A stretch of 64,000 nt of DNA, from NCBI RefSeq assembly GCF_900113695.1, contig NZ_FOQH01000003.1:248001-312000 (forward strand), given 5' to 3'. The notes under the pieces are model-generated. The model did not search any database. It saw nothing but the letters and a program-made list of their open reading frames with translations, and was not told the origin of the DNA. The stretch comes from Albimonas pacifica (GTDB lineage Bacteria; Pseudomonadota; Alphaproteobacteria; Rhodobacterales; Rhodobacteraceae). Every line of letters begins with the position of its first letter. Position 1 is the first letter of the stretch. The translations under genes were made by a program, and so were the position numbers. Shown piece by piece: positions 63,619 to 64,000 of the stretch.

Positions 63619-64000
63619 ATGAACAAGCCCTTCTCCCCCCTCGACGCCGCCCCTGAAGAGCTCGCCCAGGCCCCCGACGCCGCCGCCCTCGCCTGGCTTT
63701 CGGCGCTGGAGCGCCGCAACCTCATCGCCGGCGCCCTGGTCGAGGCCCCCGCGGGGATGGAGGTGACCGAGCCCGCCCAGATGACCCCCCTCGGCCAGGC
63801 CGCCGCCTCCGGCCCGCAGGAGGTCGACGCCGCCGTGACCGCGGCCGCGCAGGCGCAGCCGGGTTGGGCCGCCATGCCCGCCCGCGCCCGCGGCAAGCTG
63901 GTGGCCGAGGCCGGCCGCCGCCTCTCCGTCCAGGCCGAGCCCATCGCCCGCCTTCTCGCCCGCGAGACCGGCAAGGCGCTGCGCACCGAATGCCGGGGCG
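63619..64000 (+). CDS. Aldehyde dehydrogenase family protein, 3' truncated by window edge
   Basis: The frame is open from the ATG at 63619 to the end (127 codons). A leader of about 40 residues is followed by EVTEPAQMTPLGQAAASGPQ, AQPGWAAMPARARGKLVAEA and LLARETGKALRTE, the usual N-terminal region of NAD(P)-dependent aldehyde dehydrogenases. The catalytic half lies outside the window. Placed after a Tpa-like gene, it may oxidise sulfoacetaldehyde or another aldehyde produced by transamination. No clear Shine-Dalgarno is seen before the ATG, so the start is less certain than the family. Confidence 0.7.
   Translation, partial: MNKPFSPLDAAPEELAQAPDAAALAWLSALERRNLIAGALVEAPAGMEVTEPAQMTPLGQAAASGPQEVDAAVTAAAQAQPGWAAMPARARGKLVAEAGRRLSVQAEPIARLLARETGKALRTECRG

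Overview
The window is one stretch of a very GC-rich genome with strong third-position GC bias, tightly packed operons with ATGA or TGATG stop/start overlaps, and an unusually high density of ABC and TRAP transporters. This fits a free-living alphaproteobacterium of the Rhodobacterales or a related order. That placement is inferred from gene content, because no rRNA or other phylogenetic marker is present. I see no tRNA, rRNA, CRISPR array, insertion sequence or integrase. About 53 protein genes are supported. The first (a substrate-binding protein) and the last (an aldehyde dehydrogenase) run off the window.

Layout. 1-12.2 kb (+): two tandem peptide-type binding proteins, two Dpp-type permeases, a single-chain biotin carboxylase/BCCP/carboxyltransferase, a second carboxyltransferase, a protein whose N-terminus looks like a eukaryotic RGS domain, and a DUF6629 membrane protein. 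12.2-16.8 kb (-): two SDRs, a VOC protein, enoyl-CoA hydratase and 3-hydroxyacyl-CoA dehydrogenase, i.e. an acyl-CoA oxidation operon. 17.0-21.7 kb (-): TRAP transporter genes plus an MFS permease. 22.1-23.7 kb (+): GMC oxidoreductase. 24.1-27.3 kb (+): a ProXWV-type glycine betaine ABC system behind a promoter with a palindromic operator. 27.4-37.0 kb: D-carbamoylase and a divergent LysR regulator, then a polyamine-type ABC transporter joined to an amidohydrolase, a DUF1028 protein and a FAD oxidase.

37.1-50.3 kb is the most novel part. A TetR-family gene sits among four copies of a 16-17 bp palindrome (consensus RCTCCAAnnTTGGAGY). The copies precede the tetR gene and its divergent deacetylase/amino-acid ABC operon, a five-gene catabolic operon (amidinotransferase-fold hydrolase, M20 amidohydrolase, nitroreductase, class II aldolase, TPP enzyme), and two genes of an unrecognised family. 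That family occurs once as a single domain (37.1 kb) and once as a tandem double domain (49.3 kb). An AT-richer AbiJ/HEPN-like defence gene is inserted in this region at 48.3-49.2 kb.

50.5-64 kb: L-carbamoylase, MocR-type regulator, CobW-like GTPase and amidohydrolase (-), then a complete five-gene Dpp-type ABC operon, a Tpa-like aminotransferase and an aldehyde dehydrogenase (+). Repeats resembling TauR/MocR sites lie upstream of both the ABC operon and the aminotransferase. The window as a whole reads as importers for small nitrogenous organics, each coupled to its hydrolases, aminotransferases and oxidases. Most binding-protein genes are followed by near-perfect GC-rich hairpins before the permease genes.
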